64,000 nt of DNA from CADEDH01 sp965263455. Lineage in GTDB: Bacteria > Actinomycetota > Acidimicrobiia > Acidimicrobiales > SZUA-35. The stretch lies in contig CBDHHN010000004.1 in assembly GCA_965263455.1 (NCBI GenBank), positions 2,976,001-3,040,000 on the forward strand. Direction: 5' to 3'. The notes below the pieces were generated by a model. That model did not search any database, had not been told where the DNA came from, and saw only the letters and a list, made by a program, of their open reading frames with translations. The translations under genes and the position numbers were made by a program. This document shows, one piece after another, positions 56,080 to 64,000 of the stretch (position 1 is its first letter; each line of letters begins with the position of its first letter).

Positions 56080-56737
56080 CACCTCGGTGAAGAACCCCAC
56101 GGGAGCCGATGCCGGCACCGTCGAGCTCGACGAGGGCTACTTCGGGATCGAGCCCAACGTGCCCGTCATGCACCAGGTGGTCACGGCCCAGCTGGCCGCC
56201 CGCCGGGCCGGGACCCACTCGACCAAGACCCGCTCCGAGGTCCGCGGTGGCGGGGCCAAGCCGTGGAAGCAGAAGGGTACGGGCCGGGCCCGGGCCGGCT
56301 CCACCCGTTCGCCCATCTGGATCGGCGGCGGCATCGCCCACGGACCCAAGCCCCGCGACTACGGACAACGGACCAACAAGAAGATGATCCGCCTCGCCCT
56401 GCAGTCGGCCCTGTCCGACCGGGCGGCCGACGACAGGGTCGTCGTGGTCGACGGCTGGGGCTTCGACGGTCCCAGCACCAAGTCGGCGGCGGCCGCCCTG
56501 GCCGCCCTGGGTGTCGAGGGCAAGGCTCTCGTCGTCCTGGGCCGCGACGAGGCGGCGGAGGTGGCGGTCAAGAGCTTCCGCAACCTGCCCGAGGTCCACG
56601 TGCTCCACGCCGACCAGCTCAACGCCTACGACGTGCTGGTCAGCGACTACGTGGTGTTCACCAAGGACTGCCTGCCCCCGGTCGCCCCCACGGCCACCGG
56701 CGGCGACAGCGCCGACGACGTGGAAGGTGAGGGCTGA
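56072..56737 (+). CDS. rplD: 50S ribosomal protein L4
   Basis: 221 residues. It contains MHQVVTAQLAARRAGTHSTK, the tunnel loop GGGAKPWKQKGTGRARAGST and YGQRTNKKMIRLALQSALSD. The start overlaps rplC by 8 bases. L4 can also act as an S10-operon autorepressor in some bacteria. The C-terminus has a short acidic Asp/Glu end. Confidence 0.97.
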   Translation: MPSTSVKNPTGADAGTVELDEGYFGIEPNVPVMHQVVTAQLAARRAGTHSTKTRSEVRGGGAKPWKQKGTGRARAGSTRSPIWIGGGIAHGPKPRDYGQRTNKKMIRLALQSALSDRAADDRVVVVDGWGFDGPSTKSAAAALAALGVEGKALVVLGRDEAAEVAVKSFRNLPEVHVLHADQLNAYDVLVSDYVVFTKDCLPPVAPTATGGDSADDVEGEG

Positions 56738-57030
56738 TGAAGGACCCCCATGACGTGATCATCCGCCCCGTGGTGTCGGAGAAGTCCTTCACCCAGCAGG
56801 AGGTGACGAACACCTACACCTTCATCGTCCACCCCAGCGCCACCAAGCCCGAGATCAGCGACGCCATCGAGACCATCTTCGACGGCGTCAAGGTGGCCAA
56901 GGTGAACACCCTCAACCGCAAGGGCAAGCGGGTGCGCAACCGGCGCAACAACACCGTGAGTTCCCGTCCGACCACCAAGCGAGCGATCGTCACCCTCTCC
57001 GAGGGCGAGATCGAGCTCTACCAGAGCTGA
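56737..57030 (+). CDS. rplW: 50S ribosomal protein L23
   Basis: 97 residues. It has IIRPVVSEKSFTQQEVTNTY and FDGVKVAKVNTLNRKGKRVR, the 23S-binding strand pair near the exit tunnel that docks SRP and trigger factor. The ATG overlaps the rplD stop by one base. Confidence 0.97.
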   Translation: MKDPHDVIIRPVVSEKSFTQQEVTNTYTFIVHPSATKPEISDAIETIFDGVKVAKVNTLNRKGKRVRNRRNNTVSSRPTTKRAIVTLSEGEIELYQS

Positions 57031-57041
57031 GGTCCGCAGCC

Positions 57042-57878
57042 ATGGCCATTCGCAAGCGCAAGCCCACGAGCCCCGGTCGACGGTTCCAGACCAGCTCCGA
57101 CTTCTCCGACGTCACGACGTCGAGCCCCGAGAAGTCGCTGCTGGCCAAGCAGTCGTCGAGCGGTGGCCGCAACAACCACGGTCGCAAGACGGCCCGCCAT
57201 CGCGGCGGTGGCCACAAGCGCCGCTACCGGATCGTCGACTTCCGGCGCAACAAGGACGGCGTGCCCTCGACCGTGGCCTCGATCGAGTACGACCCGAACC
57301 GCAACTGCCGGATCGCCCTGCTCCACTACCACGACGGCGAGAAGCGCTACATCCTCGCCCCTCGCGACCTGCAGGTCGGTGACCGGGTCCAGTCCGGCGC
57401 CGGGGCCGACATCCGGCCCGGCAACGCCATGCCGCTCCGCTACATCCCGGTCGGTACCACCGTCCACGCCGTCGAACTCAAGCCCGGCGGCGGGGCCAAG
57501 ATGGGCCGCTCGGCCGGGACCAGCGTTCAGCTGGTGGCCAAGGAGGGCGTGATGGCCACCCTGCGTCTCCCCAGCACCGAGATGCGTCGGGTGTCGATCG
57601 ACTGTGTCGCCACCATCGGCGAGGTCGGCAACTCCGAGGCCGAGCTGATCAAGGTCGGCAAGGCCGGCCGGGCCCGCTGGAAGGGCAAGCGCCCCCAGAC
57701 CCGTGGCGTGGCCATGAACCCCGTCGACCACCCTCACGGTGGTGGCGAGGGCAAGACCTCGGGTGGTCGCCACCCGGTGTCGCCCTGGGGCAAGCCCGAG
57801 GGGCGTACCCGCAAGCGGGGCAAGAAGTCAGACGATCTGATCATCCGCCGTCGGCGGAAGCGCGGCGGACGGAGGTAA
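57042..57878 (+). CDS. rplB: 50S ribosomal protein L2
   Basis: 278 residues, normal. It has RKPTSPGRRFQ, HRGGGHKRRYRIVDFRR, the peptidyl-transferase-near motif MNPVDHPHGGGEGKTSGGRH and a final KKSDDLIIRRRRKRGGRR. It starts 11 bases after rplW. Confidence 0.98.
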   Translation: MAIRKRKPTSPGRRFQTSSDFSDVTTSSPEKSLLAKQSSSGGRNNHGRKTARHRGGGHKRRYRIVDFRRNKDGVPSTVASIEYDPNRNCRIALLHYHDGEKRYILAPRDLQVGDRVQSGAGADIRPGNAMPLRYIPVGTTVHAVELKPGGGAKMGRSAGTSVQLVAKEGVMATLRLPSTEMRRVSIDCVATIGEVGNSEAELIKVGKAGRARWKGKRPQTRGVAMNPVDHPHGGGEGKTSGGRHPVSPWGKPEGRTRKRGKKSDDLIIRRRRKRGGRR

Positions 57879-57880
57879 TC

Positions 57881-58159
57881 ATGCCGAGAAGTCTCAAGAA
57901 GGGCCCGTTCGTCGACGACCACCTGCTCAAGAAGGTCGACGAGCTCAACGAGAAGAACGACAAGCGGGTCATCAAGACCTGGTCCCGTCGTTCGACCATC
58001 ATCCCCGACATGGTCGGCCACACCATCGCCGTCCACGACGGTCGCAAGCATGTCCCGGTGTACATCACCGAGTCGATGGTCGGTCACAAGCTGGGCGAGT
58101 TCTCGCCGACGCGGACCTTCAAGTTCCACGCCGGCCAGGAACGATCGGGGCGGCGCTGA
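57881..58159 (+). CDS. rpsS: 30S ribosomal protein S19
   Basis: 92 residues. It has PRSLKKGPFVDDHLLKKVDE, WSRRSTIIPDMVGHTIAVHD and KLGEFSPTRTFKFHAG. It binds the 16S head with S13. The stop overlaps the rplV start by one base. Confidence 0.98.
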   Translation: MPRSLKKGPFVDDHLLKKVDELNEKNDKRVIKTWSRRSTIIPDMVGHTIAVHDGRKHVPVYITESMVGHKLGEFSPTRTFKFHAGQERSGRR

Positions 58160-58851
58160 TGGCTCCCGCAGTCCAGACCGGTGAGCGTCCGGGTACCCGG
58201 GCCCAGGTCCGCTTCGTGCGGATGTCGGCGTCCAAGGCTCGGATCGTGCTCGACCTGATCCGCAACAAGTCGGTGATCGAGGCGAGCGAGATCCTGACCT
58301 TCAGTGAGCGACTGGCGGCCGACGTGATCGGCAAGTGCCTGCGATCGGCCGTGGCCAACGCCGTCCACAACGACGAGATCCCGGCCGAGGAGCTGTACGT
58401 CTCGGCCTGCTTCGCCGACGAAGGCCCCACCCTCAAGCGGTTCCGGCCCCGGGCCCGAGGTCGGGCCGGCCGGATCCACAAGCAGACCTGCCACATCACC
58501 GTGGTGGTCAGCCGTTACGACGAGGACGAGCTCGACGCCCAGCGGGCGGCGGCCGAGGCCCGGGGCGAGAGCCGCGCCGCCTCCGGCACCACCCGCGACG
58601 CCGCCGCCGACCGGGCCCGCCGCGTCGCCCGCAGCCGTGCCGCCGAAGCCGACGAGAGCGTCGAGGACACCGACGAGCTCGAGAACGAGCTCAGCGACGA
58701 CGTGCAGGACACCGTCGAGGACGACACCGCCACCGACGACACCACCGACACCGCCACCGACGAGGCCGCCGAAGACGCAACCTCAAGCGACGAGGACTCG
58801 ACCGATGTCGAGTCCGACGAAGCCGCGGAGCCCGAGCAGGAGACGAAGTAA
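58159..58851 (+). CDS. rplV: 50S ribosomal protein L22 with a long acidic C-terminal extension
   Basis: 230 residues where 110-125 are usual. The core (1-118) is standard: VRFVRMSASKARIVLDLIRN, then AVANAVHNDEIPAEELYVSA and the tunnel hairpin RFRPRARGRAGRIHKQTCHI. After it come an Ala/Arg stretch (about 119-160) and an extremely acidic tail (about 160-230, e.g. VEDDTATDDTTDTATDEAAE). The tail stays in frame up to rpsC with the same codon style, so it is not a frameshift. In the ribosome the L22 C-terminus lies on the solvent side near the tunnel exit. Confidence 0.96.
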   Translation: MAPAVQTGERPGTRAQVRFVRMSASKARIVLDLIRNKSVIEASEILTFSERLAADVIGKCLRSAVANAVHNDEIPAEELYVSACFADEGPTLKRFRPRARGRAGRIHKQTCHITVVVSRYDEDELDAQRAAAEARGESRAASGTTRDAAADRARRVARSRAAEADESVEDTDELENELSDDVQDTVEDDTATDDTTDTATDEAAEDATSSDEDSTDVESDEAAEPEQETK

Positions 58852-59768
58852 TGGGCCAGAAAGTCCACCCCTACGGCTTCCGGCTCGGGGTCACCACCGA
58901 CTGGAAGTCGCGCTGGATCGCCGACCGCCAGGAGTACCGCGACTACCTGCTGGAGGATCACAAGATCCGCCAGTACCTGCTGAACGAGCTGCCGAACGCC
59001 GCCATCAGCCGGGTCGAGGTCGAGCGGACCCGGGACAAGCTGCAGATCGACGTCCACACCGCCCGACCGGGCATCGTGATCGGGCGGAAGGGCTCGGAGG
59101 CCGACCGCCTCCGCCAGGGCCTGACCAAGCTGACCGGCAACCCCCGGGTCAAGCTGAACATCGTCGAGATCAAGCAGCCCGAACTCGACGCCGCCCTCAT
59201 CGCCCAGGGCGTCGCCGACCAGCTGGCCGGCCGGATGGCGTTCCGCCGGGCCATGAAGCGGGCCATGCAGAACGCCATGAAGGCCGGGGCCAAGGGCATC
59301 CGGATCCAGTCGTCGGGCCGCCTCGGCGGCGCCGAGATGGGCCGGACCGAGTGGTACCGCGAGGGACGGGTCCCGCTCCACACCCTCCGGGCCGACATCG
59401 ACTACGGCCTGCGTGAGGCCCACACCACCTACGGCCGGATCGGCGTGAAGGTGTGGCTCTACAAGGGCGACATCCTCCCCTACAAGGCCACCACCGACAA
59501 GGCCGCCCGCGAAGCGGCCATGGCCGTCGGCGAGGCCGCCGGTGCGGCCGAAGCCGCCCCCAAGCCCGTGGTCTCGTCCTCGCGGCGGCCCCGGGCGGCC
59601 GAGGCCAGCGAGGCGCCGGCCGAGGCGCCGGCCGAGGACGCTGCGCCGCTGGTCAAGGAGGCCGACCCCGAGTTCGAGCGGCTCCTGGCCGAAGAGGAGG
59701 CCATCGAGGCCAGCCTCAAGGGCAAGAGCAGCGAGCCCACCAACTTCCGTCCCGGGGATGGTGACTGA
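58851..59768 (+). CDS. rpsC: 30S ribosomal protein S3
   Basis: 305 residues from ATG 58851 (TAATG overlap with rplV). It has GQKVHPYGFRLGVTTDWKSR, the KH domain with GIVIGRKGSEADRLRQGLTK, and RMAFRRAMKRAMQNAMKAGA. The last 90 residues are an Ala/Glu/Pro-rich extension beyond the usual core of about 215. The frame open upstream to 58335 is a shadow of rplV. Confidence 0.97.
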   Translation: MGQKVHPYGFRLGVTTDWKSRWIADRQEYRDYLLEDHKIRQYLLNELPNAAISRVEVERTRDKLQIDVHTARPGIVIGRKGSEADRLRQGLTKLTGNPRVKLNIVEIKQPELDAALIAQGVADQLAGRMAFRRAMKRAMQNAMKAGAKGIRIQSSGRLGGAEMGRTEWYREGRVPLHTLRADIDYGLREAHTTYGRIGVKVWLYKGDILPYKATTDKAAREAAMAVGEAAGAAEAAPKPVVSSSRRPRAAEASEAPAEAPAEDAAPLVKEADPEFERLLAEEEAIEASLKGKSSEPTNFRPGDGD

Positions 59769-59770
59769 TC

Positions 59771-60193
59771 ATGTTGATGCCGAGGAAAGTCAAGCACCGC
59801 AAGGTGCAGCGTGGCCGCCGCAGGGGCATGGCCAAGGGAGCCACCTCGGTGGCCTACGGCGACTACGGCATCCAGGTCCTCGAGCCGGGCTGGATCACGG
59901 CCCGACAGATCGAGGCCGCCCGTATCGCCATGACCCGCCACGTCCGCCGTGGCGGCAAGGTGTGGATCAACGTGTTTCCCGACAAGCCCGTGACGGCCAA
60001 GCCGGCCGAGACCCGGATGGGGTCGGGTAAGGGCAACCCCGAGCACTGGGTGGCCGTGGTCAAGCCCGGCCGTGTCGTGTTCGAGCTGTCCTACCCCGAC
60101 GAGGCGGTGGCCAAGGCCGCCATGGCCCGTGCCATCCAGAAGCTCCCGGTGAAGGCCCGGGTCATCAGCCGACTGGACGGTTTCGATGCCTGA
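59771..60193 (+). CDS. rplP: 50S ribosomal protein L16
   Basis: 140 residues. It has MPRKVKHRKVQRGRRRGMAK, ITARQIEAARIAMTRHVRRG and KPAETRMGSGKGNPEHWVAV. It organises the A-site tRNA region of 23S rRNA. It overlaps rpmC by 8 bases. Confidence 0.98.
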   Translation: MLMPRKVKHRKVQRGRRRGMAKGATSVAYGDYGIQVLEPGWITARQIEAARIAMTRHVRRGGKVWINVFPDKPVTAKPAETRMGSGKGNPEHWVAVVKPGRVVFELSYPDEAVAKAAMARAIQKLPVKARVISRLDGFDA

Positions 60194-60416
60194 GAACGAA
60201 CTGACCGAGACGACGACGGCATCGCTCATCAACGGGCTGGCCGACGCCAAGCGTGAGTTGTTGAACCTGCGCTTCCAGCTGGCCACCGGCCAGCTCGAGA
60301 ACACCGCCCGCATCGGGCAGGTCAAGAAGGACGTGGCCCGGTTCAAGACCGAGATCCGGTCCCGTGAGATCGCCGCCGCCGAGAAGCTCGCGGCGCAGGC
60401 TGAAGGAGGCTCGTGA
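60186..60416 (+). CDS. rpmC: 50S ribosomal protein L29
   Basis: 76 residues: a two-helix protein with LINGLADAKRELLNLRFQLA, TGQLENTARIGQVKKDVARF and a short Ala/Glu tail. It sits at the tunnel exit next to L23. It overlaps both neighbours. Confidence 0.96.
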   Translation: MPENELTETTTASLINGLADAKRELLNLRFQLATGQLENTARIGQVKKDVARFKTEIRSREIAAAEKLAAQAEGGS

Positions 60417-60688
60417 TGCCGACCGAGCAGGTTCCCCGGTCGATGCGGCGCAAGACCCGCGACGGCATGGTGGTGTCCAACAAGATGGACAAGACGGCCG
60501 TGATCGAGGTCATCGACCGGTCCCGCCACCCCCAGTACAACAAGACCGTCCAGCGGCGCAGCAAGTACTACGCCCACGACGAGGAGAACACCCTCAACGT
60601 GGGCGACCGGGTGCGCATCGTCGAGACCCGGCCCCTGTCGGCCAAGAAGCGCTGGCGGCTGCTCGAGATCCTGGAGCGGGCCCGATGA
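60413..60688 (+). CDS. rpsQ: 30S ribosomal protein S17
   Basis: 91 residues. It has RRKTRDGMVVSNKMDKTAVI, RSRHPQYNKTVQRRSKYYAH and GDRVRIVETRPLSAKKRWRL. GTG 60413 or ATG 60416 is the start; both lie on the rpmC stop. It overlaps rplN by 4 bases. Confidence 0.97.
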   Translation: MMPTEQVPRSMRRKTRDGMVVSNKMDKTAVIEVIDRSRHPQYNKTVQRRSKYYAHDEENTLNVGDRVRIVETRPLSAKKRWRLLEILERAR

Positions 60689-61053
60689 TCCAGCAGGAAT
60701 CGCGACTGCGGGTCGCCGACAACTCGGGGGCCAAGGAAGTCCTCTGCATCAAGGTGCTGGGTGGCTCCCGTCGGCGTTACGCCGGCATCGGCGACATCTT
60801 CGTCGCCACCGTCAAGGACGCCATCCCCGGCGCCGCGGTCAAGAAGGGCGACGTCGTCAAGTGCGTGGTCGTCCGGACCAAGAAGGAACGGCGCCGTCCC
60901 GACGGCTCCTACGTCCGCTTCGACGAGAACGCGGCGGTGCTGATCAACGAGCAGCGCCAGCCCCGCGGTACCCGCATCTTCGGCCCCGTCGGCCGTGAGC
61001 TGCGCGAGAAGCGTTTCATGCGCATCGTCTCTCTCGCCCCGGAGGTGATCTGA
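60685..61053 (+). CDS. rplN: 50S ribosomal protein L14
   Basis: 122 residues from ATG 60685 (ATGA overlap). It has MIQQESRLRVADNSGAKEVL, KKGDVVKCVVVRTKKERRRP and GTRIFGPVGRELREKRFMRI. It bridges the subunits with 16S helix 14. Confidence 0.98.
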   Translation: MIQQESRLRVADNSGAKEVLCIKVLGGSRRRYAGIGDIFVATVKDAIPGAAVKKGDVVKCVVVRTKKERRRPDGSYVRFDENAAVLINEQRQPRGTRIFGPVGRELREKRFMRIVSLAPEVI

Positions 61054-61376
61054 TGAAGATCCGCAAGGGTGACCAGGTCCGCATCCTGGCCGGCAAGGAC
61101 CGGGGCAAGGAAGGGACCGTGTCGGCCGCCTTCCCCGCCTCCGGCAAGGTGATCGTCGAGGGCTACAACACGGCCAAGCGGCACACCAAGGCCCGCTCCC
61201 AGGAGGAGCCGGGCGGCATCATCAACAAGGACATGCCGATGGACGCCTCGAACGTGGCCGTCCTCAGCCCCTCGGACGGCAAGCCGACCCGGGTCGGCTA
61301 CAAGGTCCTCGACAGCGGTGACAAGGTCCGGGTGTGCAAGCGCACCGGGGCCGAGATTCCGGAGGTGACCGAATGA
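61053..61376 (+). CDS. rplX: 50S ribosomal protein L24
   Basis: 107 residues with a KOW motif (RKGDQVRILAGKDRGKEGTV), EGYNTAKRHTKARSQEEPGG and a final VCKRTGAEIPEV. It is an assembly initiator for the 50S. The start overlaps the rplN stop by one base. Confidence 0.98.
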   Translation: MKIRKGDQVRILAGKDRGKEGTVSAAFPASGKVIVEGYNTAKRHTKARSQEEPGGIINKDMPMDASNVAVLSPSDGKPTRVGYKVLDSGDKVRVCKRTGAEIPEVTE

Positions 61377-61942
61377 GCACCGCGCTCGCTCCCCGGCTCA
61401 AGCTGGTCTACCGGGATGAGATCCGGGACCGGCTCAAGGAGAGCCTCGACCTGCCCAACGTGATGCAGGTCCCCCGGATGGAGAAGATCGTGATCAACAT
61501 GGGCGTCGGTGACGCCCTGGTCAACTCCAAGAACCTGGAGTCGGCCCTGGCCGATCTCACCCTGATCGCCGGCCAGAAGCCGGTGGTCACCCGGGCCAAG
61601 AAGTCCCTGGCCAGCTTCAAGCTCCGCCAGGGCAACAACATCGGCTGCAAGGTCACCCTCCGGGGCGACCGGATGTGGGAGTTCTTCGATCGGCTGGTGA
61701 CGCTGGCCATCCCCCGTATCCGCGACTTCCGCGGCCTCAACCCCCGCTCGTTCGACGGACGGGGCAACTACACCTTCGGGCTGTCCGAGCAGCTCATGTT
61801 CCCCGAGATCGACTACGACACCGTCGACCAGCCCCGGGGTATGGACATCACGATCGTCACAACCGCGACCAACGACGCCGAGGGCCGAGCCCTCCTGGAC
61901 GCGTTCAGTTTCCCGTTCCGGCGTGAAGGGCAGGCCCAGTAA
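61373..61942 (+). CDS. rplE: 50S ribosomal protein L5
   Basis: 189 residues from ATG 61373 (ATGA overlap with rplX). It has VMQVPRMEKIVINMGVGDAL, VTRAKKSLASFKLRQGNNIG, IPRIRDFRGLNPRSFDGRGN and MFPEIDYDTVD. It binds 5S rRNA and the P-site tRNA. Confidence 0.98.
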   Translation: MSTALAPRLKLVYRDEIRDRLKESLDLPNVMQVPRMEKIVINMGVGDALVNSKNLESALADLTLIAGQKPVVTRAKKSLASFKLRQGNNIGCKVTLRGDRMWEFFDRLVTLAIPRIRDFRGLNPRSFDGRGNYTFGLSEQLMFPEIDYDTVDQPRGMDITIVTTATNDAEGRALLDAFSFPFRREGQAQ

Positions 61943-62127
61943 TGGCCAAGAAGGCACTCATCAACAAGCAGCAGCGCAAGCCCAAGTTCAAGGTGCGGGC
62001 CTACACCCGGTGCCGCAAGTGCGGCCGCCCCCGGTCGGTGTATCGCCGCTTCGACCTGTGCCGGGTCTGCTTCCGTGACATGGCCCACGCCGGGGAGATC
62101 CCGGGCGTGACCAAGGCGAGCTGGTGA
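61942..62127 (+). CDS. rpsZ: 30S ribosomal protein S14, zinc-binding type
   Basis: 61 residues with two CxxC pairs (CRKCG and CRVCF), the short zinc-containing form. The core is RAYTRCRKCGRPRSVYRRFD, and MAHAGEIPGVTKASW ends it. Actinobacteria often have a zinc-free paralogue elsewhere for zinc limitation; none is in this window. The start overlaps the rplE stop by one base. Confidence 0.98.
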   Translation: MAKKALINKQQRKPKFKVRAYTRCRKCGRPRSVYRRFDLCRVCFRDMAHAGEIPGVTKASW

Positions 62128-62140
62128 GGAGGTAGCCACC

Positions 62141-62545
62141 GTGTCGATGACCGATCCCATCGCTGACATGCTCACCCGCATCCGCAACGCCAACATCGCG
62201 ATGCACGACGAGGTGACGATGCCCTCGTCCAAGCTGAAGGTGGCCCTGGCCGACGTCCTCCATCGCGAGGGCTACATCGGCGACTTCTTCTCGGTGGAGA
62301 ACGCCGAGGGTCCCGGGGCGACGTTGACCATCTCGATGAAGTACTCGCCCGAGCGCGAGCGGGTGATCAGCGGCCTCAAGCGGGTGTCGAAGCCCGGTCT
62401 GCGGGTCTACACCAAGAGCGATCAGATTCCCCGAGTACTTGGCGGCCTGGGTGTCGCCGTGCTCTCGACCAGCAAAGGTCTCGTGACCGACCGTGCGGCC
62501 CGCAAGGACCGCATCGGCGGCGAGGTCCTCTGCTACGTCTGGTAG
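62141..62545 (+). CDS. rpsH: 30S ribosomal protein S8
   Basis: 134 residues. It has MTDPIADMLTRIRNANIAMH, SSKLKVALADVLHREGYI and the C-terminal RVLGGLGVAVLSTSKGLVTD. GTG 62141 or ATG 62147 is the start. It binds the 16S central domain. Confidence 0.98.
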   Translation: MSMTDPIADMLTRIRNANIAMHDEVTMPSSKLKVALADVLHREGYIGDFFSVENAEGPGATLTISMKYSPERERVISGLKRVSKPGLRVYTKSDQIPRVLGGLGVAVLSTSKGLVTDRAARKDRIGGEVLCYVW

Positions 62546-62554
62546 GAGGCCGAA

Positions 62555-63094
62555 GTGTCCCGAATCGGCAAGGCCCCGGTCACCGTCCCCTCCGGGGTCG
62601 AGATCGACGTCAAGGGCCAGGAACTGACGGTCAAGGGTCCCAAGGGATCCCTGACCCACACCCTCCCCGAGGCCATCGGCGTCGGGGTTGAGGACGGCAC
62701 CGTCACCGTGACCCGCACCAACGACGAGCGGGAGTCCCGGGCTCTGCACGGCCTGACCCGGGCCCTGGTCAACAACATGGTGGTCGGGGTGAGCGAGGGG
62801 TTCCGCAAGGACCTGGAGATCATCGGCGTCGGCTACCGGGCCAACGCCAAGGGTCCGGGCAAGCTGGAACTGGCCCTGGGCTTCTCCCACCCGGTCACGG
62901 TCGAGGCGCCCGAGGGGATCACCTTCGACGTGCCCGAGCCGACCAAGATCGGCGTGATCGGCATCGACAAGCAGGCCGTCGGCCAGGTCGCGGCCGAGAT
63001 CCGGGCCTACCGCAAGCCCGAGCCCTACAAGGGCAAGGGTGTCCGCTACGTCGGCGAGCGCGTCCTGCGCAAGGCCGGAAAGGCTGGTAAGTAG
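62555..63094 (+). CDS. rplF: 50S ribosomal protein L6
   Basis: 179 residues with a GTG start (SRIGKAPVTVPSGVEIDVKG). It has LHGLTRALVNNMVVGVSEGF, GVGYRANAKGPGKLELALGF and the C-terminal KPEPYKGKGVRYVGERVLRK. It sits near the sarcin-ricin loop. Confidence 0.98.
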   Translation: MSRIGKAPVTVPSGVEIDVKGQELTVKGPKGSLTHTLPEAIGVGVEDGTVTVTRTNDERESRALHGLTRALVNNMVVGVSEGFRKDLEIIGVGYRANAKGPGKLELALGFSHPVTVEAPEGITFDVPEPTKIGVIGIDKQAVGQVAAEIRAYRKPEPYKGKGVRYVGERVLRKAGKAGK

Positions 63095-63096
63095 CG

Positions 63097-63465
63097 ATGA
63101 GCACCAAGACCAACCCCCGCCAGCTCTCGCGCTCCCGCCGTCAGCGTCGGGTGCGCAAGAAGGTGACCGGGACCACCGAGCGGCCCCGTCTGGCCGTGTT
63201 CCGGTCCAACCGGCACATCAGCGTTCAGGTCATCGACGACAGCCAGGGCCGGACCCTGGCCGCCGCCTCCTCCTATGAGGCCGACGTCCGGGACGGCAAC
63301 TCGACCAGCTCGGTCGAGGCCGCCACCGCCGTCGGCCGACTGGTGGGGGAGCGGGCCAAGGCCGCCGGGGTCGACACCGTCGTGTTCGACCGGGGCGGGA
63401 ATCGCTACCACGGACGGGTGGCGGCTCTGGCCGATGCCGCCCGCGCCGCCGGACTCGAGTTCTAG
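63097..63465 (+). CDS. rplR: 50S ribosomal protein L18
   Basis: 122 residues. It has a basic N-terminus RQRRVRKKVTGTTERPRLAV, FRSNRHISVQVIDDSQGRTL and DRGGNRYHGRVAALADAARA. It binds 5S rRNA. It starts 2 bases after rplF. Confidence 0.98.
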   Translation: MSTKTNPRQLSRSRRQRRVRKKVTGTTERPRLAVFRSNRHISVQVIDDSQGRTLAAASSYEADVRDGNSTSSVEAATAVGRLVGERAKAAGVDTVVFDRGGNRYHGRVAALADAARAAGLEF

Positions 63466-63477
63466 GAGGTCCCAGCC

Positions 63478-64000
63478 ATGGCACCCAACGATCGCAACAA
63501 CGACAGGGGTGACGGCCGGGAGTCCCGGGTCATCACCATCAACCGGGTGGCCAAGGTGGTCAAGGGCGGACGTCGCTTCGCCTTCACCGCCCTGGTCGTC
63601 CTCGGCGACGGGAACGGCAAGGTCGGTCTCGGCTACGGCAAGGCCAAGGAGGTGCCCCTCGCCATCCAGAAGGGCACCGAGGAGGCCCGTCGGCTCATGT
63701 TCGACGTGCCCATGGCCGGCGGCACCATCACCCACCCCATCATCGGGGAACAGGGTGCCGGCCGAGTGCTGCTCAAGCCCGCCGCTCCCGGTACCGGCGT
63801 CATCGCCGGTGGCGCCGCCCGCGCCATCCTGGAGGAGGCCGGCATCAGCGACGTGCTGTGCAAGTCGCTCGGCTCGGCCAACCAGATCAACGTGGCCCGA
63901 GCCACCATCAACGCCCTGCGGGGACTGAAGCGGCCCGACGAGGTCGCCCGCCTGCGGGGCCTCGACGCCAGCGAGTTCACGCCCAAGGGCATGCTCGAGG
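63478..64000 (+). CDS. rpsE: 30S ribosomal protein S5 (3' end outside window)
   Basis: The gene runs off the right edge after 174 codons. ATG 63478 follows TAGGAGGTCCCAGCC. The protein has RVITINRVAKVVKGGRRFAF, LGDGNGKVGLGYGKAKEVPL, KPAAPGTGVIAGGAARAILE and GSANQINVARATINAL. It helps decoding accuracy. rpmD and rplO would be expected next. Confidence 0.97.
   Translation, partial: MAPNDRNNDRGDGRESRVITINRVAKVVKGGRRFAFTALVVLGDGNGKVGLGYGKAKEVPLAIQKGTEEARRLMFDVPMAGGTITHPIIGEQGAGRVLLKPAAPGTGVIAGGAARAILEEAGISDVLCKSLGSANQINVARATINALRGLKRPDEVARLRGLDASEFTPKGMLE

Noticed and set aside
58637..59416. Alternative plus-strand frames over rplV and rpsC that might suggest a frameshift in L22
   Set aside because: The L22 frame continues with normal C-ending codons to its own stop, overlapping the rpsC ATG. 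The other frames are Arg/Pro shadows.

Overview
The window is high-GC DNA with actinobacterial gene content and order: elongator tRNA-Met and tuf, then tRNA-Trp-secE-nusG-rplKA-rplJL-rpoBC, then rpsL-rpsG-fusA-tuf-rpsJ, then the S10 and spc clusters from rplC to rpsE. Zinc-type S14, an acidic N-terminal extension on NusG, ECF sigma/ZAS anti-sigma genes, a membrane-anchored Ser/Thr kinase and frequent GTG/TTG or leaderless starts fit Actinomycetota. A deep lineage such as Acidimicrobiia is my best guess, but this is inference and no rRNA gene is present.

Bases 1-10,700 are accessory. They hold a decayed tyrosine recombinase at the left edge, a two-gene unit of an HD-type dNTP triphosphohydrolase and a CYTH triphosphate-tunnel enzyme, a large lipoprotein, an ISL3-like insertion sequence, a membrane-anchored pentapeptide-repeat protein, and a 3' half of tRNA-Thr(GGT) at 7811-7853 that looks like an integration scar. 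After the scar come an APH-fold phosphotransferase and a MerR/GyrI-type regulator, among two families of diverged non-coding repeats.

Bases 10,700-17,700 carry a MacAB-like exporter (permease, ATPase, adaptor with a peptidoglycan-binding domain), two exported proteins of unknown function, an Old Yellow Enzyme remnant and a CobW/G3E GTPase. Bases 17,800-34,300 hold tRNA-Met, tuf copy 1, an SDR with a substituted catalytic Lys, an ECF sigma/anti-sigma pair, tRNA-Trp, secE-nusG, the L11-L1 and L10-L7/L12 genes, and rpoB-rpoC. A clear attenuator and a good promoter lie in front of rpoB. The RpoC lacks all four ligands of the second zinc site.

Bases 34,300-46,600 encode envelope functions: DsbB plus a thioredoxin, an L,D-transpeptidase, a sulfotransferase/FAD-oxidase/aminotransferase/flippase operon, a MoxR-VWA pair, a CPBP protease, a cyclic-nucleotide-binding-domain protein and a crotonase. 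Bases 46,800 to the end are the str, S10 and spc translation clusters. Two points stand out there. The second tuf copy matches the first over the whole CDS, in a codon style unlike every neighbour. The S10 cluster is split after rpsJ by a strong terminator and 3.5 kb carrying a kinase, an exported hypothetical protein and an ASCH-domain protein.
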